From contig DASSEW010000069.1 in the NCBI GenBank assembly GCA_035695065.1, forward strand, positions 1 through 38,781: a DNA stretch of 38,781 bases, given 5' to 3'. The DNA is from 66-474 sp035695065 (GTDB lineage Bacteria; Pseudomonadota; Gammaproteobacteria; Xanthomonadales; Rhodanobacteraceae). Below the pieces are notes generated by a model. The model saw nothing but the letters and a program-made list of their open reading frames with translations. It did not search any database and was not told the origin of the DNA. Each line of letters starts with the position of its first letter. Positions within the stretch are counted from its first letter, which is position 1. Of this stretch, positions 7,893 to 17,258 are shown piece by piece. The translations under genes were made by a program, and so were the position numbers.

Positions 7893-8114
7893 TCAACAGC
7901 CTCTTGCGATCCGGCGCATCCGCCACTCGGCTTGCGCGAGGTGCCGTCCATAGCGCGCTTGCACCGCGCCCTGCAGCGCGTCGGCGACCATGCGCGCTTC
8001 CAGCACGGGATCGCGACGCAGCCGTGCCCATACGCGACTGATCCCTGCCCGGCCCTGCCGCAAGCGACCCTGCACGAGGTCGCGATTCAGCCACGCACTC
8101 GTCAGCCGGTTCAC
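7893..8114 (-). CDS. CsbD-like small protein
   Basis: A 73-residue basic protein that follows the CsbD family layout: DLVQGRLRQGRAGISRVWARL near the start, then a short gap, then LQGAVQARYGRHLAQAE. CsbD-type proteins are general-stress proteins of unknown mechanism. This one is unusually Arg-rich where typical members are Lys/Glu-rich. It starts with GTG at 8114, whose last two bases begin the TGA stop of the preceding gene (GTGA), so its translation should depend on that gene. It is the last gene of a three-gene minus-strand operon. The family call is by pattern and could be wrong, but the stop/start coupling supports it being a real gene. Confidence 0.65.
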   Translation of the reverse strand: MNRLTSAWLNRDLVQGRLRQGRAGISRVWARLRRDPVLEARMVADALQGAVQARYGRHLAQAEWRMRRIARGC

Positions 8115-8380
8115 AGCGGAATCCTCGCACCGAGCGCGGCTTCACCCAGCGCCTTGGGCGTCCAGTGCAGCAGATCGCCTTCTTCGGGCGCCGCGAGCGG
8201 ATCATCCGGAAGATGATGCGGCTCACCCGGCGGCTGGTCCTGGTCGGGCATGGGTCCGGTCGGCTGCCTGGCCGGGGGCAGCGGCTGCTTCGCCGGCGGC
8301 GGAAGGTAATCGGGTTCCTGGTGCATGCGCGAAAACGGCGCAGACGCGTGCCGCGCCTGCGCCGATGCTCCGTGGCTCAT
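8111..8380 (-). CDS. Small proline-rich protein, unknown
   Basis: An 89-residue protein that I do not recognise. Residues about 20-75 are rich in Pro, Gln and Asp (YLPPPAKQPLPPARQPTGPM), so this part is probably disordered. The C-terminal EEGDLLHWTPKALGEAALG could form a short helix. There is no signal peptide. Its ATG at 8380 overlaps the TGA of the upstream small gene (ATGA), and its own TGA overlaps the GTG of the CsbD-like gene (GTGA). Such tight coupling on both sides is the main evidence that it is expressed. A second Met (MHQEPDY) 18 residues in is an alternative start but would lose the overlap. Confidence 0.6.
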   Translation of the reverse strand: MSHGASAQARHASAPFSRMHQEPDYLPPPAKQPLPPARQPTGPMPDQDQPPGEPHHLPDDPLAAPEEGDLLHWTPKALGEAALGARIPL

Positions 8381-8553
8381 TCCTCTTCTTCGCTGCTGGC
8401 GCGATGCCGGCCGGAAGCTTGTTGCGAGTGGTTGGACTGCGAGCGACCGGGCGCGCTGCGCGAGCTGTTGCCGTTCGAACGCGGACGCGAGGCGCTTTGC
8501 GAACTGCGCTGGGAACCATGCTGGCCGGATTTCGACGAGGACTGCTTCGTCAT
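8377..8553 (-). CDS. Small Ser/Gln/Arg-rich protein, unknown
   Basis: A 58-residue low-complexity protein: almost only Ser, Gln, Arg, Gly, Asn and His, closing with an acidic tail (ASSEEEE). It has no hydrophobic core, so it is predicted to be disordered. The composition recalls small stress-induced or nucleic-acid-binding proteins, but no family is recognised. The start at 8553 has GGAG about 11 bases upstream. It heads the operon and overlaps the next gene by ATGA. The antisense strand also has open frames, so expression rests on the ribosome site and coupling. Confidence 0.55.
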   Translation of the reverse strand: MTKQSSSKSGQHGSQRSSQSASRPRSNGNSSRSAPGRSQSNHSQQASGRHRASSEEEE

Positions 8554-9075
8554 GAGTGACAAACTCCATTCCATTGGGTTTACGAGAACGGCGGGGTCGC
8601 GGATCCCGGTGCATCCGATGCGAGCTTGCGTCCTTGCCTTGGGGGGAACCATCGCAACAGGGGGATTGCAACGGTGGGGAACCTGCCTTGGTTGTCTTTG
8701 CCGGCCTTGGCTTGTGGGATCCGCGACGCTCCGCCGCGCAGATTTGTCTCAAGACACGTGCCAAGCCGGCGCACCGCTCCGCGCCTTGTCCGACAAGGGC
8801 TTGCGCGCAGGCCCGGCGCGGACGCGTTGCAATTTGCAAAACCGTCACATTCCCGATTGCAAAATGCCGCGCAACTGAACTCGCGCCGGCTTGCAGCGGG
8901 AGCCACGCGGAAGTTTTGCCATCCTGCCGCGCCATGGAAGCCGCGGCGCAATCCGATTCGCCACGGACGAGGCACGCACATCTGCGCGCAGGCGGCAGAG
9001 TGTGAAACCGGTCGTGGATCGCGGACGATCTGCGGCGCACATTGAACCTGCATGGACGCGCGATACGGAGCGGCG
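8554..9075. other. Intergenic region between the small-protein operon and algB
   Basis: A 522-base divergent gap in which I find no convincing gene. It should hold the promoters of the minus-strand small-protein operon and of algB. Visible items are two copies of GGGGAACC (8643-8650 and 8676-8683) and an A/T-richer stretch with TTGCAATTTGCAA at 8827-8839 and another TTGCAAA near 8859, possible regulator sites. No sigma-70 or sigma-54 promoter stands out. Open frames across it on both strands lack ribosome sites and family features. Confidence 0.5.
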
Positions 9076-10470
<1,395 letters not shown>

Positions 10471-10483
10471 CTACCGGGAAGCC

Positions 10484-11911
10484 ATGAGACTCAAGCACGC
10501 CATCCTGTTGAGCCACGGCACCTTCCTGGTGCTGGCCACGGCCGGGGTGGTGTCGTTCTGCGTGCTGCTCACCCATTTCGGCCAGCTCACGCGCACTGCG
10601 GAATGGCTGTTGTGGCTGGGCGGGATGGCGCTGATCCTGGCGGCGGTGTGGTTGAGCCTGCGCCTGGCTGCCGACATCGCGCATCCGCTGGAGCGGATCG
10701 CGTCGGCCACGCGCTCGATTTCGGCGGGACGCTTCGACGTGCGCGTGGGCGGCGCCGGCTACAGCGAGGGCGACACGCTCGGCGCGACCTTCAACGAAAT
10801 GGCCGAAGCGCTGGCCGCGTTTCACGCCAGCGACGTGAACCGGCTGCTCTCCGAACAGCGCCGCAATGAGACCGTCCTCAACAGCATCGACGACGGGCTG
10901 GTGATCCTGGACGAGGCCGCGCGGATCGAACGCCTCAATCCGATCGCCGCGCGCCAGTTCGGCACGCGCAGCGAGGACGCGCTCGGCAAGCGCCTCGACG
11001 AAGTGCTGCGACGCGACGACCTCGACGCGCACGCGCGGCTGTGCATGCAGCGCGTGCATCCGGCCGGCCACGCCGCCGCGATCGAGCTGAGCCTGGGCGA
11101 AGGCGTGCTGCGACGCGAATTGCGCTGCAGTTTCATGCCGTTCGTGGACAGCCGCCCGGGCCTGGTGCTGGTGGTGCGCGATGTCACCGCCGAGCGGCGC
11201 TTCGCGCGCGAACGCAACGAATTCGTGCTGCGCGCCTCGCACGAACTGCGCACGCCGCTGACCGGGTTGCGGATGGCGCTGGACATCCTCAGCGAACGCG
11301 CGCGTTTCGCGCCGGATTCGCGCGAAGCCGACCTGATGCAGACCCTGCGCGAGGAAACCACGCGGCTGACCACGTTGCTGCACCACCTGCTGGATCTTTC
11401 GCGTCCGCGCGGCCCGCTGAAGCTCGCTCAGCCGTGCCGGCCCGAACGCGCCGCGCACTCGGCCTTGCAGCGGTTCGCGGCGCGCGCACTGGCGCGCCGG
11501 ATCGAGCTGCGCGGCCAGATCGAACCCGATCTTCCCGAGCTGAGGCTGGATGCCGCCGAATGCGATCGCGTGCTGGATGCGCTGCTGGACAACGCATTGC
11601 GCTACACGCCGGCGGGCGGGCGCATCCTGCTCTCACTGGCGATGGCGAGCGACAACAACGAGCTGGAGCTGTGCGTCGCCGACAGCGGCGAGGGCATCCC
11701 CGCGCACGAATTGCAGCGCATCTTCGATCCGTTCGTCCAGGTCGGCGACAAGCACGGCACCTCGGGGCTTGGCCTGACGATCTGCCGCGAAATCGTCGAG
11801 CGCGCCGGCGGCCGCATCGAGGCGCAGTCCATGCCGGGCGTGGAAACGCGGTTCTGCATCCACCTGCCGCTGCAGGTTGGTTCCGGCACCGGCGAAATGG
11901 CGGCGGTCTGA
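10484..11911 (+). CDS. kinB: KinB-type sensor kinase without periplasmic domain
   Basis: Inner-membrane histidine kinase, partner of AlgB. The order in 475 residues is membrane helix 1 (about 7-31), only about ten residues outside (HFGQLTRTAE), and membrane helix 2 (about 41-63). A HAMP domain (64-115), a PAS domain (about 125-235), the H-box ASHELRTPLTGL with His253, and the ATPase domain (DNALRYTP, VADSGEGIP, GTSGLGLTICREI) follow. Pseudomonas KinB is about 595 residues and has a roughly 110-residue periplasmic bundle between the helices, which is absent here. Any signal must therefore act through the membrane or the PAS domain. The start has GGGAAG just upstream. The stop is 3 bases from the convergent PLD gene. 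Confidence 0.88.
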   Translation: MRLKHAILLSHGTFLVLATAGVVSFCVLLTHFGQLTRTAEWLLWLGGMALILAAVWLSLRLAADIAHPLERIASATRSISAGRFDVRVGGAGYSEGDTLGATFNEMAEALAAFHASDVNRLLSEQRRNETVLNSIDDGLVILDEAARIERLNPIAARQFGTRSEDALGKRLDEVLRRDDLDAHARLCMQRVHPAGHAAAIELSLGEGVLRRELRCSFMPFVDSRPGLVLVVRDVTAERRFARERNEFVLRASHELRTPLTGLRMALDILSERARFAPDSREADLMQTLREETTRLTTLLHHLLDLSRPRGPLKLAQPCRPERAAHSALQRFAARALARRIELRGQIEPDLPELRLDAAECDRVLDALLDNALRYTPAGGRILLSLAMASDNNELELCVADSGEGIPAHELQRIFDPFVQVGDKHGTSGLGLTICREIVERAGGRIEAQSMPGVETRFCIHLPLQVGSGTGEMAAV

Positions 11912-11914
11912 GCG

Positions 11915-13741
11915 TTACAGGAAGCCCTGCACCCCCGCGCCGAACGCGGTGATGAAACGCGTGACGATCGCGGTCAGCGACAGGTTCACTTCCGGGAAAT
12001 CGCCGACCGACTCGTAGCACTTCGAGAAATCCGGATCGCTGGGCGGCAGCGGATCGCAGCCGGGCTTCAATTCGTAGGCGGTGGCGTAATCCCACGGCCA
12101 CAGGTCGAAGATCGGCAGGTGCCGCGAGACTTCCCCGATGGCGTTGCTGACGTCCCCGATCACCGGGATCGGATGGCGCGGCGCGATCAGCCAGGCGTTC
12201 TGCGGCTGCGTCGCACCCACGATCGATGCGCGAACGGCGGCCGCGAATTTCCGGTCGTACACGATCACGCCGGATTCGGTGTTGTAGTTGGACGAGCGCG
12301 GATCGAAGTTGTGCGAGCCGACCATCGCCACGTCATCGTCCACCACCAGCGACTTGGCGTGCAGGCTGACGCGGGGGCCGAAATCCTCCAGCTTGATCGG
12401 CACCGCGCCGCGGCGGCCGCCCATCGCCGCGGCGGCGTTCTCGCCGGAAAGCGTCGCGTAGTTGGCGATCATCTGCGGTGCGTCCAGCGGATCGGGCTTC
12501 AATTCGTGGATGTCGAAGCCGTAGTCCACCAGGAACTTCTTGCGGTGCTTGTAGGAGAGCGCATACACCGGCAGCGCGTCGGTGGAAGCCAGCGAATTGG
12601 TGGACACCAGCACGTGCACCGGCGGTCGTTTCTTGTGCAGCGCCTCGAAGATGTCGCCGGCGCGGTCGGTCAGCACCAGGTATGGCGTCTGCAAGACCAC
12701 TTCATGCTGCGCGCCGGCCAGCAGCCGCATCAGGTCGCGGGTCAGCTCCTTGGCGTCGTGGCCATGCACGGCCTTGGTCTTGGACGGCAGGTCGTAGAAA
12801 TAATTCACGCGACCCACGGCCATGCTGCCGTCGGTGAAGTGCGTGCGCAGGAAGTCGGGATCCTCGGCCTCGGCCTGCACGCGCGCCACGCGCTGCGGGT
12901 TGCCGTACACCGGCGTCACCCAGCGCGGCGCGTCGTAAGGGTGCTCCAGGATGCGCGCGTTGGCATCGCGCAGGTGCGTCAGCGGCACCGAGCGCTTGTG
13001 GTTCCAGAAGATCTCGAAACTCTCGGCCATCTGGCGCGCGGCCGGCCCCGCGATCAGCGCGTCGCGGTCGAGGAAATCGAGCTGCGGATCCCAGTCGTAA
13101 TAGCGGTCTTCGTAATTGCGCCCGCCGGTGATGCCCACTTCGTCGTCGACCAGGAACAGCTTGTTGTGCATGCGCTGGTTGAAGCGCGCGAGGCAGCACA
13201 GCACGCTGGCGGTGTATTCGGCGAAGTTGCTGCGCGCCTTGTCGAAGGTCGGGTTGTAGAGGCGGATCTCCAGGTTGTTGCTGGCGCGCGCCAGCCGCGA
13301 AAGCAGCGCCGGATCGTTCAACGAACCCAGCTGGTCGGCGAGGATGCGCACCTTCACGCCGCGCCGCGCGGCGTTCACCAGTTCGTCCAGCACCAGCAGG
13401 CCGGCATCGTCCCTGGCCCAGATGTAGGTCTGGATGTCGATGGACTTGCGCGCGGCGCGGATCAGGTTGATGCGCGCGACCAGCGCGTCCTCGCCCACTT
13501 CCAGCAGCGTGGCCTCGTTGTGCGGATGCTGCGGATCCGATTGCGCGATCGCGGCCCTGGCCTGGTCGATGAACGGCGAGGGCAGCGCGCAGGCATCGGC
13601 GCGGTGGCAGTCCAGCCTGCGATCCACGCTGGCGGCGACGATCGCGTCCGCGCGATGGATGCGCCTGGGCGACAGCGGCACGCAGCCGCCCAGCAGCACG
13701 GCCAGCGCACACAGCAACAGCAGGTGGCGTCGCAACGTCAT
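11915..13741 (-). CDS. Phospholipase D family lipoprotein (ClsC-like)
   Basis: Predicted phosphatidyl-transferase or phospholipase of the PLD superfamily; the nearest known role is ClsC-type cardiolipin synthesis. The 608 residues have a lipoprotein signal with lipobox LLGGC (Cys20) and two complete HKD motifs, HNKLFLVDDEVGITGGRN and HAKSLVVDDDVAMVGSHN, each followed by the usual Gly/Asn segment. The C-terminal 100 residues extend beyond ClsC. The start at 13741 has GGGGAG about 9 bases upstream; an ATG at 13762 adds 7 residues and would weaken the signal peptide. The predicted membrane anchor suggests action at the inner face of the outer membrane or the outer face of the inner membrane. No ymdB-like partner is beside it. 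Confidence 0.88.
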   Translation of the reverse strand: MTLRRHLLLLCALAVLLGGCVPLSPRRIHRADAIVAASVDRRLDCHRADACALPSPFIDQARAAIAQSDPQHPHNEATLLEVGEDALVARINLIRAARKSIDIQTYIWARDDAGLLVLDELVNAARRGVKVRILADQLGSLNDPALLSRLARASNNLEIRLYNPTFDKARSNFAEYTASVLCCLARFNQRMHNKLFLVDDEVGITGGRNYEDRYYDWDPQLDFLDRDALIAGPAARQMAESFEIFWNHKRSVPLTHLRDANARILEHPYDAPRWVTPVYGNPQRVARVQAEAEDPDFLRTHFTDGSMAVGRVNYFYDLPSKTKAVHGHDAKELTRDLMRLLAGAQHEVVLQTPYLVLTDRAGDIFEALHKKRPPVHVLVSTNSLASTDALPVYALSYKHRKKFLVDYGFDIHELKPDPLDAPQMIANYATLSGENAAAAMGGRRGAVPIKLEDFGPRVSLHAKSLVVDDDVAMVGSHNFDPRSSNYNTESGVIVYDRKFAAAVRASIVGATQPQNAWLIAPRHPIPVIGDVSNAIGEVSRHLPIFDLWPWDYATAYELKPGCDPLPPSDPDFSKCYESVGDFPEVNLSLTAIVTRFITAFGAGVQGFL

Positions 13742-13768
13742 CGCTCGGACTCCCCGGCGCATCCGATC

Positions 13769-14329
13769 CTAACCCGGTTCGCCGAGGACGATGTTCAAGT
13801 CCAGCGCCACCTTGTCCGACAACAACGCGCGGTGCGCGCGCATGCCGAACGCGCTGCGCGACAGCCAGCCCTGCAGGCGGATCGCGCAGGTCAGCGGTCG
13901 CTGCGGGCACCCGGAAGGCTGCAATGTGAATTGGACCTGGCCACGCTCGCCGTGCAGGTCGAGGATGCCCTCCAGCGTGCCGCCCTCGCGCAGCAGCGCG
14001 TCGGCGAACGGCAACGACACGAAATGGATGCGCGGATACTGCGCCACGTCGAAGAAGCCTGGCCCGCGCGCTTCCTCGAGCGCATGGCTGTCGTCCATCT
14101 GCAGGCTGCCCGCATCGATCCACGCGTCGACCACGTCGCGGCCGGCATCGTTGCGGCGCAACTGCCCGTAGACCGCATCGAAATGACCGCGCTCGTGGGT
14201 GAACCACAGCGTGCGCACGCTGAATTGCACGAAGGAATGTTCGCTGCTGATCGGCCAGGTCTGCGGTGCATCCGCGTGGGCGGCGAGCGCCAGCGCCAGT
14301 CCGATCGCCGCGACACCGCGGTGGATCAT
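13769..14329 (-). CDS. YceI family periplasmic protein
   Basis: A 186-residue exported protein with signal peptide (MIHRGVAAIGLALALAAHADA) and the YceI lipocalin-like pattern: WPISSEHSFVQFSVRTLWFT at the start, GHFDAVYGQL, then FFDVAQYPRIHFVS. Family members bind isoprenoid or other lipids in a beta-barrel, and the true ligand is unknown. The usual Cys-free mature domain has one CPQRPLTC loop here that could be a disulfide. Its ATG overlaps the sixA stop (ATGA), so the two are coupled. The PLD gene follows after 27 bases on the same strand, so sixA-yceI-PLD is a probable operon. Confidence 0.88.
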   Translation of the reverse strand: MIHRGVAAIGLALALAAHADAPQTWPISSEHSFVQFSVRTLWFTHERGHFDAVYGQLRRNDAGRDVVDAWIDAGSLQMDDSHALEEARGPGFFDVAQYPRIHFVSLPFADALLREGGTLEGILDLHGERGQVQFTLQPSGCPQRPLTCAIRLQGWLSRSAFGMRAHRALLSDKVALDLNIVLGEPG

Positions 14330-14808
14330 GGCGACCAGAAGGCGCGCAGGCGCGCGCTGCCGGGCTCGAATCCGGCCTCGCCCAATTCGATCCAGGCCAG
14401 TCCCGCGGGTGGCATGCCGCGTGCGCGATCGGAACGTCCCTGGGTGAGGAAGGCCAGCAATTGCTCCATGCCGGGATTATGGCCGACCAGCAGCACGCTC
14501 TGCGCAAGCGTGGCGTGCTGTTCCAGCAGTGCGATCAGCGTGCCGGGCGTGGCCTCGTAGATTTCGCCGAGGAACCGCGGCGCGGGCGCCTGCGCGCCGA
14601 ACACGTCCAGCACGCGTTCCACCGTCATCTGCGCGCGCCGTGCCGGCGAACACAACACCGCGTCGAAGGCTGCGCCCTGCGCGTGCAGCCACGCGCCGGC
14701 GTCGCGGGCTTCGGCTTCGCCACGCAGGCTCAACGGGCGCGCGCGATCGCTGCTCCCGAGTGCGATCTGCATCGCCTCGGCATGTCTCAGCAGGATCAAC
14801 TCACGCAT
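14326..14808 (-). CDS. sixA: Phosphohistidine phosphatase SixA
   Basis: Cytoplasmic histidine phosphatase that removes phosphate from His in proteins such as PtsP/NPr. At 160 residues it has normal SixA length. The N-terminal LILLRHAEAM carries the catalytic RHA motif, CSPARRAQMT follows, and LVGHNPGMEQLL carries the second catalytic His. Upstream is the REP element B. The gene heads the sixA-yceI-PLD run and overlaps yceI by four bases. Confidence 0.92.
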   Translation of the reverse strand: MRELILLRHAEAMQIALGSSDRARPLSLRGEAEARDAGAWLHAQGAAFDAVLCSPARRAQMTVERVLDVFGAQAPAPRFLGEIYEATPGTLIALLEQHATLAQSVLLVGHNPGMEQLLAFLTQGRSDRARGMPPAGLAWIELGEAGFEPGSARLRAFWSP

Positions 14809-14839
14809 GGCGGTAACCGGGAATCAAAAATCAAGTTCA

Positions 14840-14901
14840 GTAGGGCGGGCACCGCCCGCCAATATCGGATTCGCGCACACGGCGGACCTTGTCCGTCCTA
14901 C
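14840..14901. repeat. REP element B (GTAG type, inverted pair)
   Basis: Left copy GTAGGGCGGGCACCGCCCGCC at 14840-14860; right copy, inverted, GGCGGACCTTGTCCGTCCTAC at 14881-14901, with 20 bases between. The right arm reads GTAGGACGG on the minus strand, and its TAG (14898-14900) is the stop codon of the minus-strand gene ending there. Confidence 0.8.
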
Positions 14902-16013
14902 GGCCCGCCCGCGCTGGAGGCCGGCGCGGCTTGCGGCTGCGGCGGTTGCCAGTCGGCAGGGGCCTCGGTGGGAATGCCATTGGTGCGCAGGGTCGACAAC
15001 ACCAGGCTCAATTCGGTGCCGCCGCTGCGCGCCGCATCCAGCAAGGGCTGCGCGATCTTGTCGTCGTTCATCGCCTTCATGCCGAGCACGCCGTAATTCT
15101 CCATCTGCCAGGCGAGGTCGCGGGACTGCTTGTCGGTGGCGGCCTTGGCGGCCGGATCGAGCTCGCCCTGGATGTGCAGGCCCACCGCGCGCCCCATCGG
15201 GCTGCTGCCCCACTGCAGGAGGTGTGCGGCTTTCAGGCAGTCGCTCTTCAACGCGTCGTCCTTGGATGCGCGCTCCGCGCTGCACAGCTGCAACACCGGT
15301 TGCAGCGACGGCCGCGGTTGCTGGTTGGTGATGCCGACGGCGATCAGCAATTCCACGCCCAGTGCGGTGGTCGGATCGCCTTGCTGCGCACCGGCCATGG
15401 TGTCGGGCAGCGGCGGCAGCGTGCCGACGCCCATCGCCACGCCCTGCAACTCGACGCCGAAATAGTCGTCGTAGGTTTTCGCAGCGGCGGCCTTGGCCAG
15501 CGCGGCGCGCACGCCGGCGTCGTCCTTCTTGATCGCCGCCAGGTCCATCGCCAGCATCCACGCCGCGGCGTTTCCGGGTACCTGCTTTTGCAGGCTCGCG
15601 AATGCATCGGCGTTCGGGCAGTGATCGGCCTGGGCATCGCAATCGGCCAGTTGCGCCCAGGTGACGGCCGCCCCCGCGTGCGGCGCCTTGGCCGCGCGCG
15701 TGATCAGGTCGTGATAGCTCAGGCCTTGCGGCTGATCCGGCAGCGGTCGCGCCAGCAGCGCGGCGCCGAGCAGGTGTTCGGCGTCGCCGCGCAACGCGAG
15801 CACGCTGACCAGATCCTTCTGGTACTGCATGAGCGCCATGATGCGCGCCTGGTCGGCCGGGGAAGGCGCGCTCGATGCGCTCGCGGGCGCGCTGCTTTGC
15901 GCGGATGCAGGCTTCGCCGCAGCCTTGGACTTGTGCGTGTGCTTGGTGGCCGCCTGCGCGCCGAAAGCGAGCAATGCTGTGGCGAGGGCGATCGTCAGGA
16001 GGTGGCGACGCAT
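14898..16013 (-). CDS. Exported Ala-rich protein of unknown function
   Basis: A 371-residue protein that I do not recognise. It has a signal peptide (MRRHLLTIALATALLAFGAQA) and then a low-complexity Lys/Ala/Ser stretch (about 22-52). A helical region with repeated Ala-rich helix pairs follows (AAAWMLAMDLAAIKKDDAG), compatible with a TPR-like or solenoid fold, and four to six cysteines lie in the middle (ADCDAQADHC, LQLCSAER, LKSDCLKAAH). The tail is Pro/Ala-rich. The stop TAG is supplied by the arm of REP element B, so the original C-terminus may have been changed by the REP. Upstream is a 176-base gap with a strong hairpin, then speE on the same strand. Confidence 0.75.
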   Translation of the reverse strand: MRRHLLTIALATALLAFGAQAATKHTHKSKAAAKPASAQSSAPASASSAPSPADQARIMALMQYQKDLVSVLALRGDAEHLLGAALLARPLPDQPQGLSYHDLITRAAKAPHAGAAVTWAQLADCDAQADHCPNADAFASLQKQVPGNAAAWMLAMDLAAIKKDDAGVRAALAKAAAAKTYDDYFGVELQGVAMGVGTLPPLPDTMAGAQQGDPTTALGVELLIAVGITNQQPRPSLQPVLQLCSAERASKDDALKSDCLKAAHLLQWGSSPMGRAVGLHIQGELDPAAKAATDKQSRDLAWQMENYGVLGMKAMNDDKIAQPLLDAARSGGTELSLVLSTLRTNGIPTEAPADWQPPQPQAAPASSAGGP

Positions 16014-16064
16014 GGCGCGATTTCCGTGGTGAAGTGAGATGAAGCTAGGCCGGGCAGGTCGAAG

Positions 16065-16108
16065 CCATTGCGCTTACGCTATGCCACCGAAGGCATAGCG
16101 TGCAATGG
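16065..16108. terminator. Long bulged hairpin downstream of speE
   Basis: Inner stem ACGCTATGCC / GGCATAGCGT (16076-16085 and 16092-16101) is a perfect 10 bp with loop ACCGAA. The outer stem CCATTGC / GCAATGG (16065-16071 and 16102-16108) is a perfect 7 bp, with a 4-base bulge on one side. It lies 82 bases after the speE stop and 52 bases before the next minus-strand gene. No T tract follows, so it may be a terminator of another kind or a leader structure for the downstream gene. Confidence 0.5.
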
Positions 16109-16189
16109 CTGAGGGTGAGGCATGGACGCCGATCGGATGGCGCACCATGGACGGTTGCTTGCCATTTCGCTGCTGGCGCGTACGCGGTT

Positions 16190-17047
16190 TCATGCGGAGA
16201 CTCCCAAGGCTTCGCGCATGAACTCCGGTTGCGCCAGTGCTCCACGATGGATGTCGGCGTTGTAATAGCGCGTGGCGAACGCCTTGTTCTTCGCGTCCTG
16301 TTCGCGGAATGCGGAAAGCTCGCCGCCCTTGCGCGCCATGGTGCAACTCCACCAGCCGGTCGGGTAACACGGCTGCGGGAACGGCAGCGTGCGCACCGCG
16401 TTGAAGCCGGCCTTGCGCATTTCCTTGCGCATGGACTTGATGAGTTCCAGGTGCGCGATCGGCGATTCGGATTGCTGCACCAGGATGCCGCCCTGCCCCA
16501 GTGCGCGGAAACACGATGCGTAGAACGCGGCATTGAACAGGCCTTCCGCCGGCCCGACCGGATCGGTCGAATCCACGATCACCACGTCCACGGAGCCCGG
16601 CGCGCAATCGGCCATGTACTTGATGCCGTCGTCGAACAGCAGTTGCGCGCGCGGATCGTTGTTCGAATCGCACAGCTCCGGGAAATACTGCTCGGCCAGC
16701 CGCGTCACGCGCTCGTCGATCTCGACCTGCACCGCCTGCTCGACGTCCTTGTGGCGCAGCACTTCGCGCAGCGTGCCGCAATCGCCACCGCCGATCACCA
16801 CCACGCGCTTCGGCTGCGCATGCGTGAACAGCGCCGGGTGCGACATCATCTCGTGATAAAGAAAGTTGTCGCGGCTGGTCAGCATGATGCAACCGTCGAT
16901 CACCATCAGGTTGCCCCAATCAGTGGTCTGGTAGATCTCGATGTTCTGGAACTGCGTCTTCTCGGCGTGCAGTTGCCGCTCGGTGCGGAATCCGATCGAG
17001 GAACCGGACGCGGCGTGCGCTTCGGTGAACCAGCTGAGCTGCGGCAT
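16190..17047 (-). CDS. speE: Spermidine synthase (polyamine aminopropyltransferase)
   Basis: Transfers the aminopropyl group of decarboxylated S-adenosylmethionine to putrescine. The 285 residues match SpeE: WFTEAHAASGSSIGF at the N-terminus, VVVIGGGDCGTLREVLRH (nucleotide loop), VEIDERVTRLAEQYFPEL, VDVVIVDSTDPVGPAEGLF (with the catalytic Asp) and CYPTGWWSCTMA. The start at 17047 has AGGA upstream; the frame extends to 17185 but without conserved residues. It is divergent from speA, which makes agmatine from arginine, so the pair supplies two steps of polyamine synthesis. No speD or agmatine-converting genes are in view. Confidence 0.95.
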   Translation of the reverse strand: MPQLSWFTEAHAASGSSIGFRTERQLHAEKTQFQNIEIYQTTDWGNLMVIDGCIMLTSRDNFLYHEMMSHPALFTHAQPKRVVVIGGGDCGTLREVLRHKDVEQAVQVEIDERVTRLAEQYFPELCDSNNDPRAQLLFDDGIKYMADCAPGSVDVVIVDSTDPVGPAEGLFNAAFYASCFRALGQGGILVQQSESPIAHLELIKSMRKEMRKAGFNAVRTLPFPQPCYPTGWWSCTMARKGGELSAFREQDAKNKAFATRYYNADIHRGALAQPEFMREALGVSA

Positions 17048-17135
17048 GACGATCCTGGGTCTGCGGCAAGGTGAACCTGTGATTTTAGCGGTTGCCGCGT
17101 ATGCGAGCGCTACAATTGCCGTCGATCCTCCAACT

Positions 17136-17231
17136 CCGTTCGCGCTGAGCGTAACGAGCGCCAAGCGAGTGGAGTCGAAGCGCATGGCCCTTCGACTCTG
17201 GCCCTGGCGGGCCTACGCTCAAGGCGAACGG
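17136..17231. repeat. Long hairpin repeat in the speA leader (family 2, copy 1)
   Basis: Outer arms at 17136-17153 and 17214-17231 pair at 16 of 18 positions (CCGTTCGCGCTGAGCGTA against TACGCTCAAGGCGAACGG). An inner perfect stem GAGTCGAAG / CTTCGACTC lies at 17172-17180 and 17190-17198. The same motif order recurs at 32038-32135. It ends 27 bases before the speA start. A TACAAT at 17111-17116 could be a -10 box just upstream, which would put the whole hairpin in the speA messenger. Confidence 0.75.
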
Positions 17232-17258
17232 CACTTTTGCACTGCTTTAGGAATCGCA

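Noticed and set aside
8827..8866. TTGCAA repeats before algB as a sigma-54 -12 element
   Set aside because: No GG lies at the exact -24 position for any TTGC; the closest has the wrong spacing.
12119..14560. A very long plus-strand open frame (about 813 codons) across the PLD, YceI and SixA genes
   Set aside because: It is antisense to three well-supported genes with full motifs; it is Arg/His/Gln-rich with no family pattern, as expected of frame shadows at high G+C.
17092..17116. TTGCCG and TACAAT upstream of speA as a sigma-70 promoter
   Set aside because: The spacer is only 13 bases, too short for a normal promoter. TACAAT remains a possible -10 box by itself, so no promoter is annotated.
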